Assembly: GCF_013404595.1 (NCBI RefSeq)
Contig: NZ_JABVAX010000003.1
Coordinates: 310,001 to 374,000, forward strand
Reading direction: 5' to 3'
Length of the DNA: 64,000 nt
DNA from: Jannaschia marina
GTDB lineage: Bacteria > Pseudomonadota > Alphaproteobacteria > Rhodobacterales > Rhodobacteraceae
Of this stretch, positions 17,909-27,029 are shown in pieces. Made by a program: the position numbers and the translations under genes. Numbering within the stretch: the first letter of the stretch is position 1; each line of letters starts with the position of its first letter. A model generated the notes under the pieces. That model did not search any database. It saw only the letters and a program-made list of their open reading frames with translations, and was not told the origin of the DNA.

Positions 17909-18652
17909 ATGAGTGAGATCGACCCGCGCCCCGCCTTCGTCCTCGTTCGTCCGCAGATGGGCGAGAACATCGGGGCCGCCGCCCGCGCCATGCTGAACTT
18001 CGAGCTGGAGCACATGCGCGTCACCAGCCCCCGGGACGGCTGGCCGAACGAGCGCGCGGTGGCCATGGCGAGCGGGGCGGGACGCATCCTCGATAGCGCG
18101 ATGATCTGCGGGACGACGGCCGAGGCGGTGGCCGACTGCGCCTACGTCTTTGCCACGACGGCGCGCGACCGCGACCTGACGAAGCCCGTGTTCACCCCCG
18201 AGGCCGCCATGGCCGAGGCGCGCAAGCGCGGTGCCGCCGGCGAGAAGGTCGCGGTCCTCTTCGGGCCCGAGCGCACGGGCCTCGAGAACGACGACATCGC
18301 GCGCGCGAATGCGATCGTCTCGGTGCCGACGAATCCGGCCTTTCCGTCCCTGAACCTCGCGCAATGCGTCCTCCTGATGGGCTACGAATGGCGGCGCACT
18401 GCCGGGATGCCGGGGGCCGTTGAGGTGGAGATGGCCGGCACGGACTGGGCCACGCAGGCCGAGATGGACGCCCTCATGAGCCACTACGAGGAGCGGCTGG
18501 AGGCCGCCGGCTTCTTCTGGCCCGAGGTCAAGGCGGCTGCGATGAAGCTGCATCTGCGCAACCTCTGGTCGCGCCTGCCGCTGACGCGCGCGGACGTGCA
18601 GATCTTCCACGGGATCATGCGACAGATGGTGCGCTGGAAGGAGCGGGGCTGA
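17909..18652 (+). CDS. trmJ: tRNA (Nm32) 2'-O-methyltransferase TrmJ-like
   Basis: A 247-residue SPOUT-fold RNA methyltransferase of the TrmJ/TrmH group, which modifies the ribose at position 32 of tRNA anticodon loops with SAM. It shows FVLVRPQMGENIGAAARAMLNF at the N-terminus, VAVLFGPERTGLENDDIARAN and VPTNPAFPSLNLAQCVLLMGYEW, the knot motifs 1-3. The C-terminal about 80 residues give the dimer or tRNA-binding extension. It is a free-standing gene, 37 bp before ctaA on the same strand, divergent from thiE. Confidence 0.9.
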   Translation: MSEIDPRPAFVLVRPQMGENIGAAARAMLNFELEHMRVTSPRDGWPNERAVAMASGAGRILDSAMICGTTAEAVADCAYVFATTARDRDLTKPVFTPEAAMAEARKRGAAGEKVAVLFGPERTGLENDDIARANAIVSVPTNPAFPSLNLAQCVLLMGYEWRRTAGMPGAVEVEMAGTDWATQAEMDALMSHYEERLEAAGFFWPEVKAAAMKLHLRNLWSRLPLTRADVQIFHGIMRQMVRWKERG

Positions 18653-18689
18653 GGCACTACCTCGGCATCTGACGGACGAAGGGGACGAC

Positions 18690-19820
18690 ATGGCCAAGCG
18701 GGCGATTTTCGAAGAGGTCGGGACGACCGAGCGCGCGGCGACGACCGGCGGTGTCATCGACGGCGCGCGCAGCGGCGCGCGTCGGGCGGTGAAACGGTGG
18801 CTCGGCCTCCTTTTCCTGCTGATTCTGCTCATCATTCCCGTGGGTGGCATGACGCGGCTCACCGACTCGGGGCTCTCGATCACCGAATGGAACCTCGTGA
18901 CCGGCACCGTGCCGCCGCTCTCGGAGGCCGCGTGGGACGCGGAGTTCGAGAAGTACCGGCAGATCCCCGAATACCAGTTGCAGAACCGGGGCATGGAGAT
19001 GTCCGAGTTCAAGTTCATCTACTGGTGGGAGTGGGGTCACCGGCAACTCGGCCGCGTGATCGGCGTGGTCTGGATCGTGGGGTTCCTCGCGTTCCTCGCC
19101 CTGAAGAAGATCCCGCCCGGCTGGACGGGACGCCTCGTCCTCGTGGGTGCGGGCATCGGGGCGCAGGGGGCGATCGGCTGGTGGATGGTGTCGAGCGGCC
19201 TGACGGGCACGATGCTCGACGTCGCCTCCTACCGGCTGGCGACGCATCTCGGCGGGGCCTTCGCGCTCCTGTCGCTGATCGCGTGGTTCATGCTGTCGCT
19301 CGCGCGCACCTCCGGCGAGCTCATTTCGGCGCGCAGGCTTTCGGAGCCGCGGCTGATGACGATTGGGTCCGTCCTGATCGGGCTCACGTTCGCGCAGATC
19401 CTGATGGGTGCGCTGGTCGCGGGCATCGACGCGGGCCGCAACTATATCGACTGGCCGCTCATGGCCGGCGGTTTCACCCCGCCCGGCATGTGGGAGCTTG
19501 AGCCCGTCTGGCGCAACCTCTTCGAGAACGACGGCACGGTGCAGTTCTTCCACCGGATGCTGGGCTACGTGCTGTTCGCCGTCATCCTCGTCGCCTTCGC
19601 CTTGGGCCGCCGGTCGGCCAACCGCAAGACGGCGGTGGTCTTTCACGGAATCCTCGCCATGGCGACCGTTCAGATGGTCCTCGGCATCGTCACGGTCATG
19701 CATTCGAGCCCATGGTATCTTGCCATCCTGCACCAGTTCGGGGCCGTCGTTCTGATGGTGCTGACGGTGCGGGCGCGGCACCGTGCGAAATACCCCCTGC
19801 CGCAATCCGTGAGGAGCTGA
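18690..19820 (+). CDS. ctaA: Heme A synthase CtaA
   Basis: Oxidises heme O to heme A for aa3-type cytochrome oxidase at the inner membrane. The 376-residue type II (alphaproteobacterial/mitochondrial Cox15-like) protein has about eight membrane helices, from KRWLGLLFLLILLIIPVGG at residues 32-50 to the last at about 345-362. Marks are GGMTRLTDSGLSITEWN, the heme-ligand region EWGHRQLGRVIG, RLATHLGGAFAL and QFFHRMLGYVLF, and a terminal LHQFGAVVLM. Likely co-transcribed with the peptidase, which starts 1 nt after its stop. Confidence 0.94.
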   Translation: MAKRAIFEEVGTTERAATTGGVIDGARSGARRAVKRWLGLLFLLILLIIPVGGMTRLTDSGLSITEWNLVTGTVPPLSEAAWDAEFEKYRQIPEYQLQNRGMEMSEFKFIYWWEWGHRQLGRVIGVVWIVGFLAFLALKKIPPGWTGRLVLVGAGIGAQGAIGWWMVSSGLTGTMLDVASYRLATHLGGAFALLSLIAWFMLSLARTSGELISARRLSEPRLMTIGSVLIGLTFAQILMGALVAGIDAGRNYIDWPLMAGGFTPPGMWELEPVWRNLFENDGTVQFFHRMLGYVLFAVILVAFALGRRSANRKTAVVFHGILAMATVQMVLGIVTVMHSSPWYLAILHQFGAVVLMVLTVRARHRAKYPLPQSVRS

Positions 19821-19821
19821 C

Positions 19822-21294
19822 ATGCCGGCCTACGACGACCTGATGGCCTTCCAGCGCACGACCGAGGCTTTGGGCCAGGTCGCCGGGCGCACGGGCTGGG
19901 ACCAGGAGACGATGATGCCCCCGGGCTCGGCCCCGCAACGGGCCGAGGAAATGGCGGCGCTCGAGGAGGTACTGCACGCCCGGCGCACCGATCCGCGCAT
20001 CGGTGACTGGCTGCGCGAGGCCCACGCGCCCGACGCGGTCGGCGATGCCAACCTGCGCGAGATCCGCCGCAGCTACGAGCGCAACCTGAAGGTGCCCGCC
20101 CGACTGGCGGCGGAACTGGCCCGCGTGACGTCGCTGGCGCAGGGACAATGGGCGGCGGCACGCAAGGCCGAGGACGCCGACGCGTTCCGCCCCGTGCTGG
20201 CCGAGGTCGTGCGCCTGCGCCAGGAAGAAGGCGCGGCGCTGGCCGAGGGCACCAACCGCGACGCCTACGATGCGCTGATGCAGGACTACGAGCCGGGCGG
20301 GAATGCCGGTGAGATGGCCGCGATGTTCGACGCCATGCGGCCTCGCATTCGCGCCATCCGGGAGCGCGCGCTGGCAGCCGACCCGGCCCCGACGCTGACC
20401 GGCCACTATCCTCGGGCGGCGCAACTCGCGCTGTCGGAGGAGATCGCCGTCGCCTTCGGTTACGACCTGGCGCGCGGGCGTCTCGATCTGGCCGTGCATC
20501 CCTTCTCCTCCGGCTCGGGCACGGACGTGCGCATCACGACGCGGGTGGACGAGGGCGATCCGCTCAACTGCCTCTACTCGACCGTGCACGAGGTCGGACA
20601 CGCGAGCTATGAGCAGGGGGTGGAGGCCGAACATCTGCTCACCCCCATCGGGCGCGGCGTGTCGATGGGCGTGCACGAGAGCCAGTCGCGCAGCTACGAG
20701 AACCAGATGGCGCGGTCCGAGGCCTTCTGCGGCTGGCTCTACGGTCGGATGCGCGACACCTTCGGCGATATCGGTGTCGGCTCGGAGCGGGACTTCTACC
20801 GCGCGGTCAACGGCGTCGGTGCCGGGTTCATCCGGACCGAGGCCGACGAGGTGAACTACAATCTGCACATTATGCTGCGGTTCGATCTGGAGCGCGCGCT
20901 GATCCTCGGCGATCTCGACGTCGCGGACCTCGAAAGCGCATGGAACGAGCGGTTCCTGGCGGACTTCGGCTTCGCGGTTGATCGGCCCTCGAACGGCTTC
21001 ATGCAGGACGTGCACTGGGCCGTCGGCCTGATGGGGTACTTCCCGACGTATTCTCTGGGCAACCTCTATGCGGGTTGCCTGATGGCAGCGGCGCGGCGGG
21101 ACGTCTCCGGCATCGACGCCGCACTGGCCGAGGGCGATCCATCGCCGGCGACGGGCTGGATGCGCGAACGGCTGCAACGCTTCGGGGCCCAGCGCGAGCC
21201 GACGGAGACGATCCGTCACGCGACCGGCGAAGATCCGTCGGCGGAGCCGCTCCTGACGTATCTGGAGGCGAAGTTCGGAGATCTCTACCCCTGA
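19822..21294 (+). CDS. M32-family metallocarboxypeptidase
   Basis: A zinc carboxypeptidase of the Taq/PfuCP family, removing C-terminal residues from peptides in the cytoplasm. The 490-residue length is typical. The active-site HExxH is H256-E257-V-G-H260 in TVHEVGHASYEQG, followed by the M32 motifs GVSMGVHESQSRSYENQ (HESQ) and FIRTEADEVNYNLHIMLRFDLE. The GAGGAG Shine-Dalgarno is 5 nt before the ATG, inside the end of ctaA. A hairpin at 21342-21364 ends the unit, facing the soe operon. Confidence 0.93.
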   Translation: MPAYDDLMAFQRTTEALGQVAGRTGWDQETMMPPGSAPQRAEEMAALEEVLHARRTDPRIGDWLREAHAPDAVGDANLREIRRSYERNLKVPARLAAELARVTSLAQGQWAAARKAEDADAFRPVLAEVVRLRQEEGAALAEGTNRDAYDALMQDYEPGGNAGEMAAMFDAMRPRIRAIRERALAADPAPTLTGHYPRAAQLALSEEIAVAFGYDLARGRLDLAVHPFSSGSGTDVRITTRVDEGDPLNCLYSTVHEVGHASYEQGVEAEHLLTPIGRGVSMGVHESQSRSYENQMARSEAFCGWLYGRMRDTFGDIGVGSERDFYRAVNGVGAGFIRTEADEVNYNLHIMLRFDLERALILGDLDVADLESAWNERFLADFGFAVDRPSNGFMQDVHWAVGLMGYFPTYSLGNLYAGCLMAAARRDVSGIDAALAEGDPSPATGWMRERLQRFGAQREPTETIRHATGEDPSAEPLLTYLEAKFGDLYP

Positions 21295-21341
21295 CGCGCG
21301 GGCCGCGCCGTCGGGTCTTGAGGACTTGGAAAGCAGAGAAG

Positions 21342-21364
21342 GAGGGGGCCGCGCGGGCCCCCTC
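21342..21364. terminator. Bidirectional terminator between M32 peptidase and soeC
   Basis: Perfect 9-bp arms GAGGGGGCC/GGCCCCCTC with a 5-nt loop lie between two convergent genes. It probably ends both the ctaA-peptidase transcript and the long xsc-soeC transcript. Confidence 0.75.
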
Positions 21365-21370
21365 GATCGT

Positions 21371-22258
21371 TCATGCGGTCTGCTTGCCAGTGTGCGCCCC
21401 GTAGTAGAGGCCGACGACATGCTCGGCTTCGGCGAAGAAGAGCCAGCGTTGGGCGAAGAGCCCGGCGAGGTGGCTCAACACGGCGAGCGCAACCGGCAGG
21501 TGGTGCGGGCCGAAGACGAGCACGAGGAAGATCGGCACGACCGTCATCAGGAGAAGCGCGATCACGCGCAGCTTGACCGCGTGCTTGCGCGCGACCTGAT
21601 AGACCATCTCGTGCGTCAGGTAGTTCTCGCCGGTGTGCGGCTTCTCCCAGAGGGAGACGCGGCCCTTGAGCTGCGTCGCCGTTTCGATGGTGGAGCCGGC
21701 CTCTGCGAATCTCTGGTCGCCCTTCCACCAGTGGAAGGCCACCACGGCCGCGAGCACGAGGAGGAGGACCATCGCGAGGTTCGGGTTGTTCGACAGAAGC
21801 GCACCGCCGGCAAGCGAGGCCGCGACGAAGAAGCCGGGTGTCGCCGGCTGGTTCCAGCGCGGGATCGTCTTGAGCTGCGCGTAGATCATGCTGGTGGCGA
21901 AGACCGTGCAGAGCGAAAGCGCGGCCCCGAGGAAGCCGAGCGTCGCGACGGTAGTGGCGAAGAAGACCTGCAGGAAGGCGTAGAGCCCCATGCAGAGGAG
22001 CGCCGAGACGGCGAACCAGGCCTCCCGCGAGAGCCAGGACGTGCGCCACTGGCTATAGCTCTTCCAGGCGTTCTTCTTGTTGCCGAGGTGGAAGACGGAG
22101 GCCATGAGTCCGCCGACCGCCAGCAGGTAGGCGATGACGTAGAACCCGAAGGCGATGCCGCCCGTGACCACGGGCATTCCGAGGCCGAGGAAGAACAGAA
22201 GGCCGAAGCCCGCGCCCGAGAGGGTGGAGAAGATGATGACGGAAGGTGCGGGTTGCAT
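21371..22258 (-). CDS. soeC: SoeC: membrane anchor of cytoplasmic sulfite dehydrogenase
   Basis: A 295-residue polytopic membrane protein of the DmsC/NrfD-like anchor group, with about eight helices. It anchors SoeAB to the inner membrane and passes electrons from sulfite oxidation to the quinone pool. Visible are SVIIFSTLSGAGFGLLFFLG at residues 7-26, RTSWLSREAW near 72, the typical LSREA motif of DmsC proteins, and LLLMTVVPIFLVLVFG near 240. Overlaps soeB by 4 nt (ATGA). Called Soe and not Dms because the operon also encodes Xsc, Pta and a sulfur-oxyanion exporter, and SoeA lacks a Tat signal. Confidence 0.87.
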   Translation of the reverse strand: MQPAPSVIIFSTLSGAGFGLLFFLGLGMPVVTGGIAFGFYVIAYLLAVGGLMASVFHLGNKKNAWKSYSQWRTSWLSREAWFAVSALLCMGLYAFLQVFFATTVATLGFLGAALSLCTVFATSMIYAQLKTIPRWNQPATPGFFVAASLAGGALLSNNPNLAMVLLLVLAAVVAFHWWKGDQRFAEAGSTIETATQLKGRVSLWEKPHTGENYLTHEMVYQVARKHAVKLRVIALLLMTVVPIFLVLVFGPHHLPVALAVLSHLAGLFAQRWLFFAEAEHVVGLYYGAHTGKQTA

Positions 22259-23034
22259 CAGATCTTCTCCAGCGCGCGGTCGACCCAGGCGAGAAGGCCC
22301 TTGGGCTCTTCCGCGACGGGGGCGAGGAAGGGGGCGAGGACGTCCTCCTCCCCTGTCATCTCGGGGGCCTGCAGCGTGTCGCGCGGACGTGGTGGCAGGT
22401 ACTGGTTCACGGGTTTGGTGCCCTGCTCGGGCATGAGGTCCACGCCGCCGCGCTCGGCCACGAGCTTCGAGACGTCGCTCTCGGGGTCGCCGAGGTCACC
22501 GAAGTGGCGCGCGCCGGCGGGACAGGTGCGCACGCAGGCGGGCTCGCGATCCTCCTCGGGGAGGTTGTCGTTGTAGATGCGGTCCACGCAGAGCGTGCAC
22601 TTCTTCATCACGCCGGCCTGCTGGTCGAGTTCGCGCGCCCCGTAGGGGCAGGCCCAGGCGCAGAGGCCGCAGCCCATGCAGGCGTCCTCGTTCACGAGCA
22701 CGATGCCGTCCTCGGCGCGCTTGTAGCTGGCGCCGGTGGGGCAGACGGTGACGCAAGGGGCGTCTTCGCAGTGCAAGCAGGACCTGGGAAAGTGCGTGGT
22801 CCGCGCGAGTTGCGGGATGTCGTTCACCGGTTCCGGCTGGCTCTGGAAGCTGTGGATGCGGTTCAGGAAGGTGCCCGACGGCATGCCGTAGGGGTCCTGA
22901 TCGGAGAGCGGCACGCCGTAGTTCTGCGTGTTCCAGCCCTTGCAGGCGGTGACGCAGGCGTGACAGCCGACGCAGGTATCGAGGTCGATGACGAGGCCGA
23001 GTTTCTTGTCGGTCGTGGCGGGAAGGGCGGTCAT
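22258..23034 (-). CDS. soeB: SoeB: four-cluster ferredoxin subunit of sulfite dehydrogenase
   Basis: A 258-residue iron-sulfur subunit that wires the SoeA molybdenum site to SoeC. Four [4Fe-4S] cysteine groups are seen: CVGCHACVTAC (C21, C24, C27, C31), CLHCEDAPCVTVCPTGA, CMGCGLC-type ACMGCGLCAWACPYGA, and CTLCVDR with CVRTCPAGA. There is no signal peptide, in keeping with a cytoplasmic complex. The long C-terminal part after 190 (GVDLMPEQGTKPVNQYLPP) is proline rich. Starts 79 nt after soeA and overlaps soeC by 4 nt. Confidence 0.9.
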   Translation of the reverse strand: MTALPATTDKKLGLVIDLDTCVGCHACVTACKGWNTQNYGVPLSDQDPYGMPSGTFLNRIHSFQSQPEPVNDIPQLARTTHFPRSCLHCEDAPCVTVCPTGASYKRAEDGIVLVNEDACMGCGLCAWACPYGARELDQQAGVMKKCTLCVDRIYNDNLPEEDREPACVRTCPAGARHFGDLGDPESDVSKLVAERGGVDLMPEQGTKPVNQYLPPRPRDTLQAPEMTGEEDVLAPFLAPVAEEPKGLLAWVDRALEKI

Positions 23035-23113
23035 GTCGGCAATCCTCGCGTGAGGGAGACGTCGTCGCGGGGCGCTGGCCCCGACATCGGGTTACTTGTG
23101 AAACGAAGCAGGG

Positions 23114-25939
23114 TCATTCGACTTCCCACGCCAGCTTGTCCGGGCCCTGGCCCACGGGGCTGACCTGACGCCCGGTATTCGGCTTCGAGGTCAGATCGGC
23201 GGGGGGCGCGACCTTCTCGACCTTGACCTTCAGGTCGAACCAGGCGGCCTGACCGGTGATCGGGTCGGAGTTGGACCAGCGCATCCCGTCCTGCTTGGGC
23301 GGCAGGAGCTCGTGGATGAGGTGGTTCAGCAGGAACCCCTCCTTGGCCTCGGGGGCATTGTCCTTGAGCGCCCAGGCCCCCTTGCGCTTGCCGATCGCGT
23401 TCCACGTCCAGATGGTGTTGTGGTTGAGCGCGGGCATATGGGCGACGGGCACGGTGATCTCCCCGTGGGGCGAGGAAATGCGCGCCCAGGCCCCTTCGTC
23501 GAAGCCGTGCTTCTCCCAGATCTCGGTGGGCAGGTACATCGGGTTGCGGCCGTGGATCTGGCGCAGCCAAGCGTTCTGCGTGCCCCAGGAGTGATACATC
23601 GCCATGGGGCGCTGCGTGAGCGCATTGACGGTATATTCGCCGTCCGCGCCGCCGTGATCGGCGGTGGCGTCCCACCAGATCGGCAGCGGGTCCATGGTGG
23701 CCTTGATGCGGGCGCGCAGGTGTTCGGGGGGCTGACGCTCCCCATGTCCTTCCGCGGCCAGCTGGAAGCGGCGGAGCGGCTCGCACCAGAGGGTGAAGAG
23801 GTAGGGAGAGGCCTTGTCGAAGAGGCCGATCTCCACCGCCCACTCCTGATAGGCGGCATTCCACGGTTTGTAGAACTGAGCGTTCTCGGGGATCTGGGCG
23901 ATGGCGAAGCCGCCGTTCTCGATATAGCGGTCGAGCTGCGCGGGGTTGGGCGCGCCGCGCCCGGTCTCGTCGCCGTTGCCGCGCCAGCCCATCAGCGGGC
24001 CGACACCCGGCCGCCGCTCGTGGCTGACCATGTAGTCGGCGTAATCCTTGAACTTCTGCGACCCGTCGTCGGTGACGAAACCGGGCAGGCCGAGCTTGGC
24101 ACCGAGCTCGATCAGCGCCGACTGGAACCCCTTCACGTCGCGGTCCGGCTCGACCACGGGCCAGCGGATCGCATCGGCCGCGGCCTCGGCCTCGCAGATG
24201 GGACGGTCGAGCAGCGAGATGCAGTCGTGCCGCTCCAGGTAGGTCGTGTCGGGCAGGATGAGGTCGGCGTAGGCCACCATCTCGGAGGAATAGGCATCCG
24301 AGTAGATGATATGCGGGATGACGTAGTCGCCGTTCTCGTCCTTGTCGGAGAGCATCTGCATCGTGCCCGACGTGTTCATCGAGGAGTTCCACGCCATGTT
24401 CGCCATGTAGAGGAACAGCGTGTCGATCTTGTAGGGATCGCCGGCGTGCGCGTTTGAGATGACCATATGCATCATGCCATGGCTGCTCATGGGGTTGTCC
24501 CAAGTGTAGGCCTTGTCGATGCGCGCGGGGCTGCCGTCGTCCTTCAGGCACAGGTCGTCGGGGCCATGGGTGAAGCCGAGGTGCGGGCCGTCGAGGGGGG
24601 CGCCGGGCGTGACCTTGCAATGCGGCTTGGGATGGCCGGTCGCGGGCTTCGGGTAGGGCGGCTTGAAACGGAAGCCGCCGGGGGTTTCCACGCTCCCGAT
24701 CAGGATCTGCAGCATGTGGAGTGCGCGGCAGGTCTGGAAGCCGTTGGCATGGGCCGAGATGCCGCGCATCGAATGCATCGAGACCGGGCGGCCCACCATA
24801 TTGGTGTGTTTGCGGCCGCGGAAGTCGGTCCATTCGATTGGCAGTTCGATCGCCTCGTCGAAGGCCACGCGGGCGATCTCGGCGGCGAGCGCCCGGATGC
24901 GGCCCGCGGGGATGCCGGTGGCCCCAGCGACGGCTTCGGGTGCGTATTGGCCGTCGAGGTATTTCTCGGCCAGGTGCTGGAAGACGGTGCGGTGCCGGAT
25001 GCCGTCCACCTCCCAGACGCCGGTCAGGTCCGGGTCCACGTCCTCGGCGTCGTAGCAGCGCGCGCGCTTCTCGGTGCGGTCCCAGACGAGCTTGTGGCCG
25101 TCGTCGTCGAGGAGGGCGAGGCCGTGGGTGGGCGACTTCGGGTCGGCGTCGATCAGGACGGGGGCGTCGGTGAAATCGCGCAGGTACTCCAGGTCGATCT
25201 TGCCGGCCTTCAGCAGGCAGTGAACGAGGCTCAGGATCAGGAGGCCGTCGGTCCCGGGCGTGATGCCGAACCAGTCGTCGGCCACGGCGTTGTAGCCCGA
25301 GCGGACCGGGTTCACGCCGACGACCTTCGCGCCGTTTTTCTTGATCTTTCCCAGGCCCATCTTGATCGGGTTGCTGTCGTGATCCTCGGCCACGCCGAAG
25401 AGGATGAAGAGCTTGGTGCGATCCCAGTCGGGTTGACCGAATTCCCAGAAAGCGCCGCCCATCGTGTAGATGCCGCCCGCCGCCATGTTCACGGAACAAA
25501 AACCGCCGTGGGCCGCGTAGTTCGGGGTGCCGAAGGCCTGTGCCCACCAGGAGGTGAAGCTCTGCGACTGGTCGCGGCCGGTAAAGAACGCGAGCTTGGA
25601 CGGGTCGGTTTCGCGGATGGGTTTGAGCCAAGACGCGGCGATGTCGTAGGCCTCGTCCCAGGAGATCTCCTCGAACTTGCCCTCGCCGCGCTCCCCCACG
25701 CGCTTCATCGGCGCGCGCAGTCGGGAGGGAGCATTGTGCTGCATGATGCCGGCCGAGCCCTTGGCGCAGAGGACGCCCCGGTTCACCGGATGGTCCTTGT
25801 TGCCCTCGATATAGGCGACCTTGCCGTTCTTCATGTGCACGTTGATCCCGCAGCGGCAGGCACACATGTAGCAGGTCGTCTTCCGAACTTCATCCGAGAC
25901 CTTGGGCGACAGGTCGAGTACAGGTTGCTGGATCGTCAT
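23114..25939 (-). CDS. soeA: SoeA: molybdopterin sulfite dehydrogenase catalytic subunit
   Basis: A 941-residue DMSO-reductase-family molybdoenzyme that oxidises sulfite to sulfate in the cytoplasm. The N-terminal [4Fe-4S] ligands are C23, C26, C30 and C58 (CYMCACRCGIN ... GVLCAKG). C148 in HGGFCSVNMAAGG sits where the Mo-coordinating Ser/Cys/Sec lies in relatives. The C-terminal molybdopterin domain begins near 800. No Tat signal is present: MTIQQPVLDLSPKVSDEVRK. GGAGG lies 9 nt before the ATG. It follows the yeiH-type gene by 25 nt within the xsc operon, coupling sulfite production to its removal. Confidence 0.92.
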   Translation of the reverse strand: MTIQQPVLDLSPKVSDEVRKTTCYMCACRCGINVHMKNGKVAYIEGNKDHPVNRGVLCAKGSAGIMQHNAPSRLRAPMKRVGERGEGKFEEISWDEAYDIAASWLKPIRETDPSKLAFFTGRDQSQSFTSWWAQAFGTPNYAAHGGFCSVNMAAGGIYTMGGAFWEFGQPDWDRTKLFILFGVAEDHDSNPIKMGLGKIKKNGAKVVGVNPVRSGYNAVADDWFGITPGTDGLLILSLVHCLLKAGKIDLEYLRDFTDAPVLIDADPKSPTHGLALLDDDGHKLVWDRTEKRARCYDAEDVDPDLTGVWEVDGIRHRTVFQHLAEKYLDGQYAPEAVAGATGIPAGRIRALAAEIARVAFDEAIELPIEWTDFRGRKHTNMVGRPVSMHSMRGISAHANGFQTCRALHMLQILIGSVETPGGFRFKPPYPKPATGHPKPHCKVTPGAPLDGPHLGFTHGPDDLCLKDDGSPARIDKAYTWDNPMSSHGMMHMVISNAHAGDPYKIDTLFLYMANMAWNSSMNTSGTMQMLSDKDENGDYVIPHIIYSDAYSSEMVAYADLILPDTTYLERHDCISLLDRPICEAEAAADAIRWPVVEPDRDVKGFQSALIELGAKLGLPGFVTDDGSQKFKDYADYMVSHERRPGVGPLMGWRGNGDETGRGAPNPAQLDRYIENGGFAIAQIPENAQFYKPWNAAYQEWAVEIGLFDKASPYLFTLWCEPLRRFQLAAEGHGERQPPEHLRARIKATMDPLPIWWDATADHGGADGEYTVNALTQRPMAMYHSWGTQNAWLRQIHGRNPMYLPTEIWEKHGFDEGAWARISSPHGEITVPVAHMPALNHNTIWTWNAIGKRKGAWALKDNAPEAKEGFLLNHLIHELLPPKQDGMRWSNSDPITGQAAWFDLKVKVEKVAPPADLTSKPNTGRQVSPVGQGPDKLAWEVE

Positions 25940-25964
25940 CTGGCTTTCCTCCCCAGGGCCGCGG

Positions 25965-26981
25965 TCAGGTCATCAGTTTCACACCGGCAAGCACCAGTGC
26001 CGCAATAAATATGGTCTCGGCGATGATGAGTGCGATCGCCGCACCCCCGACCGACATCACCGAGCGCAGGTCGGTCTTCATGCCCACGGCGGCGATGGCC
26101 GTAAGCAGCAGCCACCGCGAGGCATCGCTCGCGAAGGAAGCGATCGGCGCGGGAATGAGGCCGAGCGAGTTGGCCGCGGCGAGCACGAGGAACGCCACGA
26201 CGAACCCCGGCAGGAGCGGCGGCCGCGTCCCGTCCGGGTCGGGCTCGGCCCAGCGGCGAATGGCGAGCGAGGCGACGAGGACGACCGGAGCCAGCATCGC
26301 CACGCGGATGAGCTTGACGAGGGTCGCCGTGTCCCCCGTGGGTTCTGAGACCGAGTAGCCCGCCCCGACCACCTGCGCGACGTCGTGGATCGTCCCGCCG
26401 AGGAAGACGCCGCCGGCGACGTCGTCCAGGCCAAGCGTCTGCACCAGCACCGGATAGGCGATCATCGCCACCGTCGAGAGAATCGTAACACCCATGACGG
26501 TGAAGATCAGCCGCTCCTCCGAGCGCTCGTCTTTCGGCAGGATCGCGCTGATCGCCATGGCCGCGGAGGCCCCGCAGATCGCCACCGAGCCGGCGGTCAG
26601 GAGCGAGAAGCGCCACTTGTGGCCGAAGAAGCGGCCCACGGCCATGCCGAAGGCGATGGTGGCCAACACGCCGCCGACGGTCAGCGCGATGAGCGGCAGG
26701 CCAAGGCCCGCCAGCATGGAGAAGGAGATGCGCACACCGAGGAGCGCGACGCCGAGGCGCAGGAGCGTGCGGGCGGTGAAGGCGATGCCGGGCGGCGTCT
26801 TGCCCTCGGATCCGAGGAAGGCGACCGCGATCCCGAGAAGGAGAGCGAGGAGCATCGCCGGCGTGTCGTAGTGCGACGCAAGGAACTGTGCCGCGACGGC
26901 GACGATGACGGCGACCAGCACGCCGGGTGCCAGTGTCCCGACCCGCGCGCGCAGGGCATCGGCGGAGGGCAGCGCGACCAT
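25965..26981 (-). CDS. YeiH-family (UPF0324) putative sulfur-oxyanion exporter
   Basis: A 338-residue membrane protein of the YeiH/UPF0324 family with about ten hydrophobic helices and the conserved motifs GVALLGVRISF, AICGASAAMAI and GGTIHDVAQVVGAGY. Members next to sulfonate genes are annotated as sulfate exporters, but transport has rarely been shown directly. Sitting between pta and soeA, it would remove sulfate or excess sulfite made from taurine. It starts 48 nt after pta and ends 25 nt before soeA, so it is inside the operon. Confidence 0.85.
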   Translation of the reverse strand: MVALPSADALRARVGTLAPGVLVAVIVAVAAQFLASHYDTPAMLLALLLGIAVAFLGSEGKTPPGIAFTARTLLRLGVALLGVRISFSMLAGLGLPLIALTVGGVLATIAFGMAVGRFFGHKWRFSLLTAGSVAICGASAAMAISAILPKDERSEERLIFTVMGVTILSTVAMIAYPVLVQTLGLDDVAGGVFLGGTIHDVAQVVGAGYSVSEPTGDTATLVKLIRVAMLAPVVLVASLAIRRWAEPDPDGTRPPLLPGFVVAFLVLAAANSLGLIPAPIASFASDASRWLLLTAIAAVGMKTDLRSVMSVGGAAIALIIAETIFIAALVLAGVKLMT

Positions 26982-27029
26982 GTCGTCAGCGCCTCCGGCC
27001 GTAGGGGGAGGAGATGGGGGTGCGCGGCA

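Noticed and set aside
23031..25865. A 944-codon minus-strand frame overlapping soeA
   Set aside because: Same strand, other frame; Arg/His/Pro-rich composition and no family motif, while soeA fits a complete molybdoenzyme.
21371..25939. DMSO reductase DmsABC as identity of the molybdoenzyme operon
   Set aside because: No Tat signal on the catalytic subunit and the genes follow xsc-pta and an oxyanion exporter; SoeABC explains all of this.
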